64,000 nucleotides of DNA from Aquirickettsiella sp049797115 (GCA_049797115.1 JBARFJ010000019.1:1-64000); one strand, 5' to 3'. Numbered from the stretch's first letter, positions 35,501-45,086 are shown. Translations and numbers: made by a program. Notes: generated by a model not told the origin, from the letters alone.

Positions 35501-35716
35501 TTAGATGGTAATAAGTGAGTACTATGTTTAAAAAGATGCGCCACTTAAGAAGTGTAGATTAATTTCTCACCCTAAGAAAATAAAATAATCTTCAAATCGT
35601 TTCTTATTAATTTCTATTTTCAATCCCTTAAGGTTGTTTTAAGGAATTCAAGTTAGCCTAATATCCTAAAAATTAGTTCCAGATAAATAATAAAAAATTC
35701 GCGAGGTTTTTATTTT

Positions 35717-36397
35717 ATGGGTATAGAATCAAATCATATGATCCAAAAAGAGAAAAGTAAGGATAATTATAATTGTAAGGTTACTTCTAGATGGGAAGCC
35801 GCACAGGGGGTTATTCTGTTCAAGACTAAAAATGGCGGTAAACCAACTGTAGATGAAATTCCTGGAGGGATAAAACAAAAGCTAGCTAAACTGGAACAGC
35901 AAATACAAAGTGATAAACTTCAATCAACTAATACTATTATGCCGAGTTCTTCTGAAGGTTTTATTTCATCACAATCGTCTGTTGAAGAAAAACATGATGA
36001 TACTCAGCAAATTAAGCCATATAAACCTCAATCTCCAATAGCTAGACCTACATTTAGTCGAAATAATTCAAATGCTTCTGCTTCTTCATTTAGTTACAGC
36101 GCGAAAAGCAGAATTACTAAGCCATTGAGTCGAAGTAATACAAATACATCATTATTTAGTACTAATTCGAAAAGCGAAAGGCCTAAAATATTAAAATTTG
36201 ATAGAGAAGGAAGCTTAGTTATTTTATCAAAAAATCATCCTTTTTTAGAAAAAATTAATGACGATAGAAAAAAGATTCCGCTAAGTTACGGAAATGCAAT
36301 CCGAATTGACAATTTAACCGATGCTGAAATAGATGATATAGTCATGAACTATGTTAATAAAGTAATTGCAGTCGGCAAGCCTAATTGTAAAGCTTAG
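35717..36397 (+). CDS. Orphan Ser/Asn/Lys-rich protein, possible secreted substrate
   Basis: A 226-residue protein that I do not recognise. The middle (about residues 70-150) is a low-complexity Ser/Asn stretch with a twofold pattern (SRNNSNASASSFSYS, then SRSNTNTSLFSTNS), probably disordered. The C-terminal third (KILKFDREGSLVILSKNHPFLEKIND...NLTDAEIDDIVMNYVNKVI) looks folded and helical. There is no signal peptide or membrane helix. It sits between thyA and convergent greA with an AT-rich upstream region of 216 bp. Disorder plus orphan status in a Dot/Icm genome makes an effector possible but unproven. Confidence 0.65.
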   Translation: MGIESNHMIQKEKSKDNYNCKVTSRWEAAQGVILFKTKNGGKPTVDEIPGGIKQKLAKLEQQIQSDKLQSTNTIMPSSSEGFISSQSSVEEKHDDTQQIKPYKPQSPIARPTFSRNNSNASASSFSYSAKSRITKPLSRSNTNTSLFSTNSKSERPKILKFDREGSLVILSKNHPFLEKINDDRKKIPLSYGNAIRIDNLTDAEIDDIVMNYVNKVIAVGKPNCKA

Positions 36398-36415
36398 TTA
36401 GAATAAAGAAATTTT

Positions 36416-36892
36416 TTAAATATACTCAACTTTATCAATCTCTAGATTAACTAAACCCGCTGGAGTTTGTACATCCACAGCATCGCCTTCTTCTTTGCCT
36501 ATGAGTGCACGGGCAATCGGGGAGGCAACCGATATTTTCGAATGTTTAATGTCCGCTTCATCTTCGCCGACGATTTGATAGGTTACTTTTTCATCCGTTT
36601 CAGTGTTAATCAGATGTATAGTCGATCCAAAAATGACTTTTCCATGATTGTTCATTTTGGTGACATCAATCACTTGTGCAGTGGCTAATTTAGTTTCGAT
36701 TTCGCTGATACGACCTTCGATAAAGCCTTGCATTTCTTTGGCGGCATGGTATTCGGCATTTTCCTTGAGATCACCATGTGCACGCGCTTCAGCAATAGCC
36801 GCAATCACTTGTGGCCGTTTCAAGGTTTTTAATTGGTGGAGTTCTTCCTTTAAATGTTCAGCACCGCTGATAGTCATAGGAACTTTTTTCAT
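36416..36892 (-). CDS. greA: Transcription elongation factor GreA
   Basis: Rescues backtracked RNA polymerase by stimulating transcript cleavage. It has 158 residues. The N-terminal coiled coil (AEHLKEELHQLKTLKRPQVIAAIAEARAHGDLKENAEYHAAKE) carries the acidic DLKENAEY tip, followed by the FKBP-like C-terminal domain (ISVASPIARALIGKEEGDAVDVQTPAG). An AGAGAG-type Shine-Dalgarno precedes the ATG. Element copy C lies 57 bp upstream in the same orientation as at gph and dxs. Confidence 0.97.
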   Translation of the reverse strand: MKKVPMTISGAEHLKEELHQLKTLKRPQVIAAIAEARAHGDLKENAEYHAAKEMQGFIEGRISEIETKLATAQVIDVTKMNNHGKVIFGSTIHLINTETDEKVTYQIVGEDEADIKHSKISVASPIARALIGKEEGDAVDVQTPAGLVNLEIDKVEYI

Positions 36893-36948
36893 GATTTCTC
36901 TCTAGCTTGCTTGTTGTATCTTTCTTCAGCTTCCTTACTGAATCATTG

Positions 36949-37071
36949 ATTACTCTTCGCATTTGACATTATCTGTGTTGCCATTCAACTCGCAATTCTC
37001 ATGTAGTGTTAATACACTCCGATTGCTCATTGTCACGGCGCCTTGTTAAAAATCTGATTGCTGTGAGTATA
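36949..37071 (-). repeat. TATACTC/GAGTATA element, copy C (upstream of greA)
   Basis: A 123-bp copy in the dnaJ/greA gap, with a degenerate ATTACTCTTCGC end nearest greA and a perfect GAGTATA at 37065-37071. It retains the CATGAGAATTGCGAGTTGA core with a TTG, but the frame stops after 12 codons (TAA at the proximal end). It therefore does not fuse to greA and lies wholly in its leader. Confidence 0.8.
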
Positions 37072-37108
37072 AACCGATCATACCTTTTTTAATCTAATTT
37101 TTCGAGTT

Positions 37109-38260
37109 TCAGTTTTGTTTGCTGAAAAATTTCCTTACACTTTCAAACCACAATCGTGCTTTAGGGTAGTGATTTCCGTTTTGTAATTCTTTTTCGAGTG
37201 CAACGACTAATTCTTTTTGCGCTTTGCTCAGATTAACCGGTGTTTCTACAAAAACGCGACAGAGTAAATCACCGGTTACGCCAGGGCGTCCAGGAACTCC
37301 TTTGCCACGCAAACGTAATACTTTTCCACTTTGAGTTTCTGGAGGTATGTGTAAGTTTACCACACCCGTTAAGGTAGGAATTTGTATATCTCCACCTAAT
37401 AGCGCAAGTGTTAAGTTAATAGGCACATCACTATATAGGTGATTACCTTCACGTTTAAATAAAGGATGCGGCTTAAGATGAATTTGTACATAGAGATCAC
37501 CGGCAGGCGCGCCATGACTACCTGCTTCTCCTTCGCCAGTTAAACGAATTCGGTTACCTTCGTCTATACCTGCTGGAATTTTCACTGATAAAGTCTTAGT
37601 TTCTTGAACTTGCCCTTGGCCATGACAGTCTGGACAAGGATCAGTAATAATGCGCCCTTCACCATGGCATTCAGGGCAGGTTTGTTGAATGGTAAAAAAG
37701 CCCTGCTGTATGCGAACTTGTCCTTGACCTTCACAAGTTTTACAAATGATCGGTTTAGTTCCTTTACGTGCACCTGATCCTTGACAGCTTTTACAGGTAA
37801 CGAGACGCGGAATACGAATTTGTACAGTTGTGCCATGAATGGCCGATTCTAAATCCAATTCTAATGTATAACGTAAATCGGCCCCACGTTGTGTGCGCTG
37901 GCTTTGTTGCGGGCCGCCACGGTTACCGAAAATATTACCAAAGACATCACCAATATCACCAAAAACATCATTAAAGTTAAAGCCATGTGCATTTTGTGCG
38001 CCGCCCATTCCTGCGGCATCTACACCAGCATGACCAAATTGATCATAAGCAGCCCGTTTTTTAGAGTCTGATAAAACTTCGTAAGCTTCACTGATCTCTT
38101 TAAATTTTTCTTCAGCGTCTTTTGCTGATTTACTCTCGGTAGCATGATGTTTGTCAGGATGATATTTCATCGCTAATTTGCGATAAGCTTTTTTTAATTC
38201 ACTGTCATCAGCGTTGCGTGATACACCTAATGTTTCATAGTAGTCAATTTTTTTTGCCAT
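37109..38260 (-). CDS. dnaJ: Chaperone protein DnaJ
   Basis: Hsp40 co-chaperone that stimulates DnaK ATPase. It has 383 residues. The J domain (DYYETLGVSRNADDSELKKAYRKLAMKYHPDKH) contains HPD. It is followed by a Gly/Phe region (NFNDVFGDIGDVFGNIFGNRGG) and four CxxCxGxG-type zinc motifs (CKSCQGSG, CKTCEGQG, CPECHGEG, CPDCHGQG). The substrate-binding C-terminal domains are complete. It is the third gene of grpE-dnaK-dnaJ, with inverted repeats in the gap after dnaK that could modulate its expression. Confidence 0.97.
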   Translation of the reverse strand: MAKKIDYYETLGVSRNADDSELKKAYRKLAMKYHPDKHHATESKSAKDAEEKFKEISEAYEVLSDSKKRAAYDQFGHAGVDAAGMGGAQNAHGFNFNDVFGDIGDVFGNIFGNRGGPQQSQRTQRGADLRYTLELDLESAIHGTTVQIRIPRLVTCKSCQGSGARKGTKPIICKTCEGQGQVRIQQGFFTIQQTCPECHGEGRIITDPCPDCHGQGQVQETKTLSVKIPAGIDEGNRIRLTGEGEAGSHGAPAGDLYVQIHLKPHPLFKREGNHLYSDVPINLTLALLGGDIQIPTLTGVVNLHIPPETQSGKVLRLRGKGVPGRPGVTGDLLCRVFVETPVNLSKAQKELVVALEKELQNGNHYPKARLWFESVRKFFSKQN

Positions 38261-38281
38261 AAGTAAAGAACCAGAGATAAC

Positions 38282-38370
38282 AAATCCCTAGCCTAGTCTT
38301 TCTAAGCAAGGGATTTTAAGATTTTTAATGGAAATATTGTCGATCTCGTTACCTGCTTGCAGGTAACGAG
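38282..38370 (-). promoter_or_regulatory. Two inverted repeats in the dnaK-dnaJ gap
   Basis: One stem is AAATCCCT/AGGGATTT (38282-38317). The second is a perfect 12-bp stem, CTCGTTACCTGC with a 2-nt loop (38345-38370), directly after the dnaK stop. Neither has a T-run on the minus strand, so partial termination or mRNA-end protection is more likely than full termination. Confidence 0.55.
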
Positions 38371-38381
38371 CAGACGAGTGA

Positions 38382-40370
38382 CTATTCTTTATCTTTATCT
38401 TTATCCTTATCTTTTTTATCCTTGTCTTTGTCTTTCACTTCTTCGAATACAGCATCAACAACCTCGTCTTTATTGTCTTTAGCGCTATCCTGAGCGGCAC
38501 TACCCGTTTGACTTCCAGCATCACTCGTTCCAGTATCGGACTGTGCATAGAGTCGATCAGCCATTTTGCCAGATAGCTCTGTAAGCTCTTTAAGTTTAGC
38601 TTCAATGTCTGCTTTATCAGTGCCTTTCAATGCTTCTTTCAATTCCTCTATTGCTTTTTCTAATTGAGCTTTTTCATCCGCATTAACTTTGGTACTGGCA
38701 TCCGTTAGTGCTTTGCTAATGCTATCGATTAAACTGTCTGCTTCGTTACGTGTTTTAGTAAGTTCGCGGAACTTGCGATCATCATCAGCGTGTACTTCGG
38801 CATCTTTGATCATTTGCTGAATTTCTGATTCAGACAAACCACTACCAGATTTGATAACAATTTTCTGTTCTTTGCCGGTAGTTTTATTTTTAGCAGATAC
38901 GTTAATAATACCGTTGGCATCGATATCAAAGGTGACTTCGATCTGAGGTGTACCACGTGGACCCGGTGGAATGTCAGTTAAATCAAAACGACTTAATGTT
39001 TTATTCGCCGAAGCCATTTCACGTTCACCTTGCAGTACATGTATTGTAACTGCCGGTTGATTGTTTTCTGCAGTTGAAAATATTTGGCTTTTCTTGGTAG
39101 GAATAGTGGTATTTCTTTCAATCAATTTAGTCATGACCCCACCTAAGGTTTCTATTCCTAATGAAAGTGGTGTGACGTCTAACAAGAGTACGTCTTTGAC
39201 ATCACCGGCTAATACACCAGCCTGAATAGCAGCACCGATAGCAACTGCTTCATCTGGATTGACATCATGACGCGCTTCTTTGTCAAAAATAGTTTTAACA
39301 ATTTCGCGTACTTTAGGCATGCGGGTTTGTCCACCGACCAAGATAACTTGTGATATTTTATCGAGAGAGATCTTGGCATCTTCAATGGCTTTTTTGCAGG
39401 GTTCAATAGTGCGTTTAATCAAGTCTTCTACAAGCGATTCAAGTTTGGCGCGTGTTAATTTAATATTTAGGTGTTTAGGACCACTACTGTCTGCTGTAAT
39501 ATAAGGAAGACTGATATCTGTTTCTTCTGTTGAGGAGAGCTCAATTTTTGCTTTTTCAGCCGCTTCTTTCAGACGCTGTAAAGCCAGCGGATCCTTATGT
39601 AAATCAATACCATGATCATTTTTAAATTCATCCGCTAGATAGTTAATAACACGCAGGTCGAAATCTTCACCACCAAGAAAGGTGTCGCCATTAGTCGCTA
39701 ACACTTCGAATTGATGTTCACCCTCAATTTCAGCGATTTCAATAATGGAGATATCGAAAGTTCCTCCTCCTAAGTCATAAACCGCTATTGTTGAATCTCC
39801 AGCATGCCTTTTGTCTAACCCATAGGCAAGTGCTGCGGCTGTCGGCTCATTGATAATTCGTTTAACTTTAAGCCCTGCAATGCGACCTGCATCTTTAGTC
39901 GCTTGACGTTGTGAGTCATTAAAATAGGCAGGTACGGTAATAACCGCATCTTTTACTTCATAACCTAAATAGGCCTCTACATCTCTTTTTAACTTCATTA
40001 AGAGTTGTGCAGAAACTTCCTGGGGTGATAGTAGTTTACCATTTACCTCTACCCAAGCATCTCCATTCTTGGCTGGGACGATTTTAAAGGGCACCATCTT
40101 GATGTCTTTTTGGACCTCAGGGTCGTTAAACTTCCGGCCTATTAACCGTTTTATTGCAAAAAGGACTCGTTCGGGCTCAGTTAGTGCGAGACGTTTTGCA
40201 GGCATACCTACCTTATTTTCTTTGCCTATGAAAACAACAGAAGGAGTAGTTGCTTGACCTTCGGCATTGTAGATTACTTTTGGTTTTCCACCTTCTATAA
40301 TGGCCATACAACAGTTTGTAGTGCCTAAATCGATGCCGATTATAGAGTTTCTGGGTTGTGCACTTGCCAT
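38382..40370 (-). CDS. dnaK: Chaperone protein DnaK (Hsp70)
   Basis: ATP-dependent Hsp70. I chose the ATG at 40370 (662 residues) because GGAG lies 7 nt upstream and the protein then begins MASAQPRNSIIGIDLGTTN; a start 14 codons earlier lacks a site. The ATPase motifs IGIDLGTTNCCMAIIEGG, VYDLGGGTFDISIIEI and LVGGQTRMPKV are present. The substrate domain (DVTPLSLGIETLGGVMTKLIERNTTIPTKKSQIFSTAENNQ) is complete. The C-terminal EEV is followed by an unusually long Lys/Asp repeat tail (DKDKDKKDKDKDKDKE) where many DnaK proteins end within a few residues. Confidence 0.97.
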   Translation of the reverse strand: MASAQPRNSIIGIDLGTTNCCMAIIEGGKPKVIYNAEGQATTPSVVFIGKENKVGMPAKRLALTEPERVLFAIKRLIGRKFNDPEVQKDIKMVPFKIVPAKNGDAWVEVNGKLLSPQEVSAQLLMKLKRDVEAYLGYEVKDAVITVPAYFNDSQRQATKDAGRIAGLKVKRIINEPTAAALAYGLDKRHAGDSTIAVYDLGGGTFDISIIEIAEIEGEHQFEVLATNGDTFLGGEDFDLRVINYLADEFKNDHGIDLHKDPLALQRLKEAAEKAKIELSSTEETDISLPYITADSSGPKHLNIKLTRAKLESLVEDLIKRTIEPCKKAIEDAKISLDKISQVILVGGQTRMPKVREIVKTIFDKEARHDVNPDEAVAIGAAIQAGVLAGDVKDVLLLDVTPLSLGIETLGGVMTKLIERNTTIPTKKSQIFSTAENNQPAVTIHVLQGEREMASANKTLSRFDLTDIPPGPRGTPQIEVTFDIDANGIINVSAKNKTTGKEQKIVIKSGSGLSESEIQQMIKDAEVHADDDRKFRELTKTRNEADSLIDSISKALTDASTKVNADEKAQLEKAIEELKEALKGTDKADIEAKLKELTELSGKMADRLYAQSDTGTSDAGSQTGSAAQDSAKDNKDEVVDAVFEEVKDKDKDKKDKDKDKDKE

Positions 40371-40495
40371 ATATTTCTCCGCGTTAAATAGCTCATTTCT
40401 TTTACTGGACAATTGAGTTGAAAATGGTTTGTTGATTGAAAATTAACAACTTCTCTTAAAATTGGGTTAAGAGGTTGGATTTTCAAGGTATTGAA

Positions 40496-41149
40496 TCATG
40501 AAGTTTTCTCTTTAGCTTTTGCGACTACGACTAAAGCAGGTCGTATTAGCCTTTCATGAAGTGAGTAACCTTTTTGTAGGACCTTAATGATGGTATTCGG
40601 TGGAAACTCATCATTTTCTTCGGCTAGCATGGCTTCATGGAAGTGAGGATCAAACTGCTTGCCGGCTGGTTCTATCGACTTTACGCCATTTTTTGCTAAC
40701 AAATTTTCTAATTGTTTCAGTGTGAGTTGGATGCCTGATAGGGCAGGATCATGTTCTTTAGCCTTGGCATGAACAAGGGCTGCTTCTAAACTATCTTTTA
40801 TAGGTAGCAATTCTTTGATAAATTTTTCTAATGCAAATTTATGGGCACTTTCCATGTCGCGTTTAGTGCGACGTTGGATATTATCCATTTCAGCCAACTG
40901 ATAAATTTTTTGCTCTTCTAATTTAACTAATTGACTTTTATAGTCATTAAGTCGGTTTTCCGTTTCTAATAGCTGCGCTTCCAGGGCTTCGTAAGAAGGA
41001 TGGGTTAATCGTTTCTCTTGTTCTGGCTTTTCTTTTTCTGCAGAGGAGGGGGTTCCTTCATCAGTAGACTTAGGTTTAGGGGTATCTTGTTTTGCTGCAA
41101 TATTGAGCTTTTCCCAAGCGGTTTTTTTAGATGGTTCTTTTTCGGTCAT
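40496..41149 (-). CDS. grpE: Nucleotide exchange factor GrpE
   Basis: Releases ADP from DnaK. It has 217 residues from the ATG at 41149, which has GGGAG 11 nt upstream; the ATG at 41167 has no site. It begins with a charged disordered region, then a long coiled coil (ALEAQLLETENRLNDYKSQLVKLEEQKIYQLAEMDNIQRRTKRDMESAHKFALEKFIKELLPIKDSLEAAL). The beta domain follows (LAKNGVKSIEPAGKQFDPHFHEAM ... VLQKGYSLHERLIRPALVVVAK), with the GY.LH.R.IRPA signature. It is the first gene of the heat-shock cluster, behind a probable sigma-32 promoter. Confidence 0.96.
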   Translation of the reverse strand: MTEKEPSKKTAWEKLNIAAKQDTPKPKSTDEGTPSSAEKEKPEQEKRLTHPSYEALEAQLLETENRLNDYKSQLVKLEEQKIYQLAEMDNIQRRTKRDMESAHKFALEKFIKELLPIKDSLEAALVHAKAKEHDPALSGIQLTLKQLENLLAKNGVKSIEPAGKQFDPHFHEAMLAEENDEFPPNTIIKVLQKGYSLHERLIRPALVVVAKAKEKTS

Positions 41150-41218
41150 TGCTGGCAAGGCTCCCATTTTTTAAAGTAAGAGATAACTACCCTATATTAG
41201 ATAGAGACACATACGTGA

Positions 41219-41248
41219 ATTATGGAGACTCGATTGCGTGGATTCAAG
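41219..41248 (-). promoter_or_regulatory. Probable sigma-32 heat-shock promoter for grpE-dnaK-dnaJ
   Basis: On the minus strand CTTGAAT (41248-41242), a 14-nt spacer and CTCCATAAT (41227-41219) closely fit the sigma-32 consensus CTTGAAA-N11-15-CCCCATnT. It ends about 70 bp before the grpE start. Visual match only. Confidence 0.6.
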
Positions 41249-41381
41249 AGTTTGGGTTCAGCGAGATAAAAATTTAACGAAAAAATTTAATCACGACTAA
41301 TATACTAGTATCTGAGTTGACTGCCCGGATACTTTCGACCAGGATAGGATATCGCCAATCTTTAACGTATGAAATAAAAGT

Positions 41382-42269
41382 ATGAGCAAAATTTTTACAA
41401 CCATCGGTTTGATCGGTAGACAAGGAATGAAGGATGTCAGTGATACTCTCATCGCTGTCTTAGATTATTTGCAATCTCACGATTATGAAGTATTGGTGGA
41501 AGAAGGAACGGCACATTGTTTTAAAAACCGCCAATTTACTTCTTGCACACGTGATCAATTAGCGCAAAAAGTTGATCTGCTGATTGTGGTGGGTGGCGAC
41601 GGAAGTCTTATCAATGCGGCGCATAGTGCGGTAAAACATAACACACCGGTGTTAGGTGTTAATCGCGGTCGTCTAGGCTTTCTTACCGATATTCATCCCC
41701 AAGATTTAGAAAAGAAAATAGGTGAAGTATTAGAAGGAAGTTATCAAGAAGAGAAACGTTTTCTATTAAATGCCACAATAGCTATGCAATTAGATAAGCA
41801 ACAGGCGGGGATCGCCTTAAATGAAGTGGTGTTAATGCCAGGCAATGTGGCACGTATGATCGAATTTTCTATCATGATTGATGACCAATTTGTTTGCGCT
41901 CAACAAGCCGATGGTTTGATAGTGGCGACACCGACTGGATCAACAGCTTATGCTTTATCTGGTGGAGGCCCAATTTTATACCCACAGCTTGATGCTATCG
42001 TACTTGTCCCAATGTTTCCGCATACGCTAAGCGCAAGACCTATCGTTGTTTCGGCAGAAAGTCGCATTGTGATTCATATTGATGCGCATAGTACCGCCGC
42101 ACCTTGGTTAAGCTGTGATGGCCAAGAACGCATTTCAGTGTCTGTTGGTGCTAATATCAGTATTAAAAAGAATGCTAAAGCACTACGTTTAATTCATCCC
42201 TTAGATTATAATTATTTTGAAACTTTACGTACCAAGTTACATTGGCATAAACATAATCATACTAAATAA
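41382..42269 (+). CDS. nadK: NAD kinase
   Basis: Phosphorylates NAD to NADP. It has 295 residues. The GGDGSL motif with the catalytic Asp is at LIVVGGDGSLINAAH. LGVNRGRLGFLTDI, LNEVVLMPG and the glycine-rich DGLIVATPTGSTAYALSGGGPI block are all typical. It is divergent from grpE, as in many gammaproteobacteria. Confidence 0.96.
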   Translation: MSKIFTTIGLIGRQGMKDVSDTLIAVLDYLQSHDYEVLVEEGTAHCFKNRQFTSCTRDQLAQKVDLLIVVGGDGSLINAAHSAVKHNTPVLGVNRGRLGFLTDIHPQDLEKKIGEVLEGSYQEEKRFLLNATIAMQLDKQQAGIALNEVVLMPGNVARMIEFSIMIDDQFVCAQQADGLIVATPTGSTAYALSGGGPILYPQLDAIVLVPMFPHTLSARPIVVSAESRIVIHIDAHSTAAPWLSCDGQERISVSVGANISIKKNAKALRLIHPLDYNYFETLRTKLHWHKHNHTK

Positions 42270-42436
42270 AAGAAATAAATTTGTTAATTTAAGTTGATAT
42301 ACAAATGTTAATTTAAGAAGCGCTCAAACATTTTTTTATTCACGTATTTGAAATTATTTATTATGAATTGATAATTTTTATATTTTTTTGTATTCTTTGC
42401 ACAATAAAAAATAATAACAAAAAAGAAAAAAAATTT

Positions 42437-43663
42437 ATGCCTGATCCTTATACCGAATTGTCAGTTTTTCGTAATACGTTAGACGAAGTTAAACCTTTTA
42501 AAGACAAGAAAACTGCACAAGAATTTCAAAAAAACAATCCTACTACCAATAGCAATATCCTCATTCCTTATTATGAAAATGGACGAGTAGAATTGTTGCT
42601 GCCCGGCCCGTTAAGTTCCAGCCCCTCAGATTTAAATAAAAATATACGAGTTATCGGCGCTAGGAATCCTACTAAAAGAAAAAATTTTTCGGAGAGACTT
42701 AAACATTTTTTTTATCAAAAACTAGGTATACACTATGTTCGTAATATAAATGACCTCATTGGAGATAGTATTAGTTTAGATGAAGGTAGATTTATTATTA
42801 CTTATAATCAAATCAACAATAATGATAATGATAGTGTATTCGAAAAATTTATTGAAAAAGAAAATCAAGAAAGTTCAAAACAATTTGAAGAAAATCTTTT
42901 TGCTGGAAAACCATTTATTGATGATGCGGAGTTTTTAGAAAATCTTTCTAAATTAGCTGCAGATTTAAAGTTAGAAGGAGGAATGACTTATTTTATTTTT
43001 AAGGGAAAGGATGGAAGTGAAAAAATATTACGCCAGACTTTTAAACAAGATGATAATGAAGAAGTAACGAAATTTTTAAATAATGAAAAGGAACTTGGCT
43101 TAGCCAAGTCTGCCGAGTTAAAACCGCATAAATACAAAAATTATCATCTACTTGGATTTGTACGTGATTTAAGCAAATGGACTGTCTATGCCGCGGTGGT
43201 TGGAATATTAGCCGGGTTGATTTTGGGTTTTTTCCTTACTACTCCATTAAGTTCAATTTTAGCTCCTTTGGTAGCGGTTATTACTTTTGTAGGAATTAGT
43301 AGTTTAGGTTTTTCAAAAGCAACTCAAAATAATCGAACAACGATTGAATTTGGAAAATCTGAATTGATAGATGAACCGCGGATCAGCTTTGTTTCTAGAA
43401 TGAAAAAAAGTTTACATAGCCTTTTTAGTAGAAAATCGAACAAAACAGCCATTTTGTCTACTGAGAATACCGAGCCTGAAATATTCACTACCATGATGGA
43501 TTTACCTATTGAATCTAATTCTGTATCAAAGAATCTAGCTTGCGAAAGTCTAGTTAAGTCAAGTTTATCGCTAAGTTTATTATTTAAGTTTCGGCAAGAA
43601 AATGATTCTTCTATTACTGAAGAGCATCACTTGCATAGCACTCATACAATATTAAAAAAATAA
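42437..43663 (+). CDS. Orphan protein with a hydrophobic hairpin, possible effector
   Basis: I do not recognise this 408-residue protein. The ATG at 42437 (MPDPYTELSVF) is preferred over a TTG 69 bp upstream, whose extra residues are AT-rich spacer read-through. Most of the protein is hydrophilic and Asn/Lys/Glu-rich. One pair of adjacent membrane helices lies near residues 255-300 (WTVYAAVVGILAGLILGFFL and LAPLVAVITFVGISSLG). A hydrophilic C-terminal tail has a glutamate pair 13-14 residues from the end (SITEEHHLHSTH), loosely like the E-block of some Dot/Icm substrates. The membrane hairpin could place it in a host membrane. It is followed 95 bp later by another orphan. Confidence 0.68.
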   Translation: MPDPYTELSVFRNTLDEVKPFKDKKTAQEFQKNNPTTNSNILIPYYENGRVELLLPGPLSSSPSDLNKNIRVIGARNPTKRKNFSERLKHFFYQKLGIHYVRNINDLIGDSISLDEGRFIITYNQINNNDNDSVFEKFIEKENQESSKQFEENLFAGKPFIDDAEFLENLSKLAADLKLEGGMTYFIFKGKDGSEKILRQTFKQDDNEEVTKFLNNEKELGLAKSAELKPHKYKNYHLLGFVRDLSKWTVYAAVVGILAGLILGFFLTTPLSSILAPLVAVITFVGISSLGFSKATQNNRTTIEFGKSELIDEPRISFVSRMKKSLHSLFSRKSNKTAILSTENTEPEIFTTMMDLPIESNSVSKNLACESLVKSSLSLSLLFKFRQENDSSITEEHHLHSTHTILKK

Positions 43664-43758
43664 TGTAATTTGATTAATGTTATCTGATTTCATGATGAAA
43701 TAGTGCAAAAAAAAAATTGCTCAGTTAGTATGCGTTAAAGAAAATAACAAGGAGTGTT

Positions 43759-45075
43759 ATGTTGCTAAATCAATTAAATAATCAAAAAGGGACACGGAAA
43801 ATATTAGTCGATTTACTTTATAAAAAAGGCTATTGTCTATGTATTCCCGAACCCCAACTTATTAAGTCACATTTCGAGCAGGTAAGTCCTACCTGGATAC
43901 AAAAATTTTTCTTAAGTAAAAATACGCTTGAGCTTTCAGTAATTCCGATGTTCATGCTTATTTTTGTAAAAAATAGGAGCTTAACTGTCGCTCAAAGTAA
44001 GCGTTTACTTGAATTATTACATGTATTAATGTCGCATGCAGAATTCGATACTATCGATCAAGTATTCTTTGATAATAATATTAAGCAAATGACATGGGCT
44101 TATTATATCTTAAATGAGTTAATAAAATTTACCTTGGATAATTTTGTTTCTGAGAAAAATAATGGAAGAATTATAGCGCTGGCTGCGGGTATAGAGTTTT
44201 TTTTTGATAGAGCGAGTGTGCTTACGATGACGAAATTAAGTTTAAATACCGAAAATAAGGGTTTTCATATTATTCACAAACTCATGTATGTTATAGCGCA
44301 TGAAACTTTACATTCCAGCCAAGTTATTTATTTAAGCACTATTTGTAAAAAAATAATTGCTAAAACCACAAATTTTGGTATTGAAACACTAAGTTTTCAG
44401 ACACAATGTAATGGTTTTAGTTTTATTTGGAATGCTTTAGGAACGTGGTTGCAGATAGTGTTTGAGTGTGAAAATTCAAATCAATTTAAAATTAGCCATT
44501 ATACGCAGTTGATTAATTCGTTATTTGAAAAAATCAATAATGCAAAATTATCTTTAATTTTATTAGAAAATGAAATTAAAGGTTATACAATAATTTTACG
44601 TTATATATTTTTCAAGCGATTTAGGTTTAACCTATTACATCGAGATTTAACAGAAGCTTTCAGTTATTTTAAGCAATGGTGTAAAAGAATATTTTCTACA
44701 CTTAACATCCAACAAATTGAATTAATCTTGGATAATTTACCACTGTTATTAATCAATAATCTAAACCTTTCCAATAATGATAGACGACAATTAATGCGAC
44801 ATTTTTTTGGTTATTTGTTTGAGTTTTGCAAATTACAACCTCAGGAGACAGCTATGTTAAAAGATTTAAAAAAACGGGCAGAGAATCATTTTTTATCGAG
44901 TAATAAAATACTAAAATTCTTTAAACAGGTAAGAGTGCATTGCCATTTTTTTAACTGTACTGATTTTCGGAATTCAATAAACAAGAAGGACGACATTTCT
45001 CTTGATGAAAGCAGCGATCTGCTTAGTTCTGAGTATGCTAGACTAAATATTAATTATTCGACTGTGAATATGTAG
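43759..45075 (+). CDS. Orphan all-helical protein
   Basis: A 438-residue protein with no family I can name. A clear AAGGAG precedes the ATG. The sequence is helical and rich in Leu, Ile, Phe and Lys (for example RLLELLHVLMSHAEFDTIDQVFFDNNIKQM and NSLFEKINNAKLSLILLENE). It lacks a signal peptide or obvious transmembrane pair, and the spacing of Leu-rich helices suggests an alpha-solenoid. It ends 11 bp before tpiA, so it may share a transcript. It could be a secreted substrate, given the genome, but no motif settles this. Confidence 0.68.
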   Translation: MLLNQLNNQKGTRKILVDLLYKKGYCLCIPEPQLIKSHFEQVSPTWIQKFFLSKNTLELSVIPMFMLIFVKNRSLTVAQSKRLLELLHVLMSHAEFDTIDQVFFDNNIKQMTWAYYILNELIKFTLDNFVSEKNNGRIIALAAGIEFFFDRASVLTMTKLSLNTENKGFHIIHKLMYVIAHETLHSSQVIYLSTICKKIIAKTTNFGIETLSFQTQCNGFSFIWNALGTWLQIVFECENSNQFKISHYTQLINSLFEKINNAKLSLILLENEIKGYTIILRYIFFKRFRFNLLHRDLTEAFSYFKQWCKRIFSTLNIQQIELILDNLPLLLINNLNLSNNDRRQLMRHFFGYLFEFCKLQPQETAMLKDLKKRAENHFLSSNKILKFFKQVRVHCHFFNCTDFRNSINKKDDISLDESSDLLSSEYARLNINYSTVNM

Positions 45076-45086
45076 AGGAATCTATC

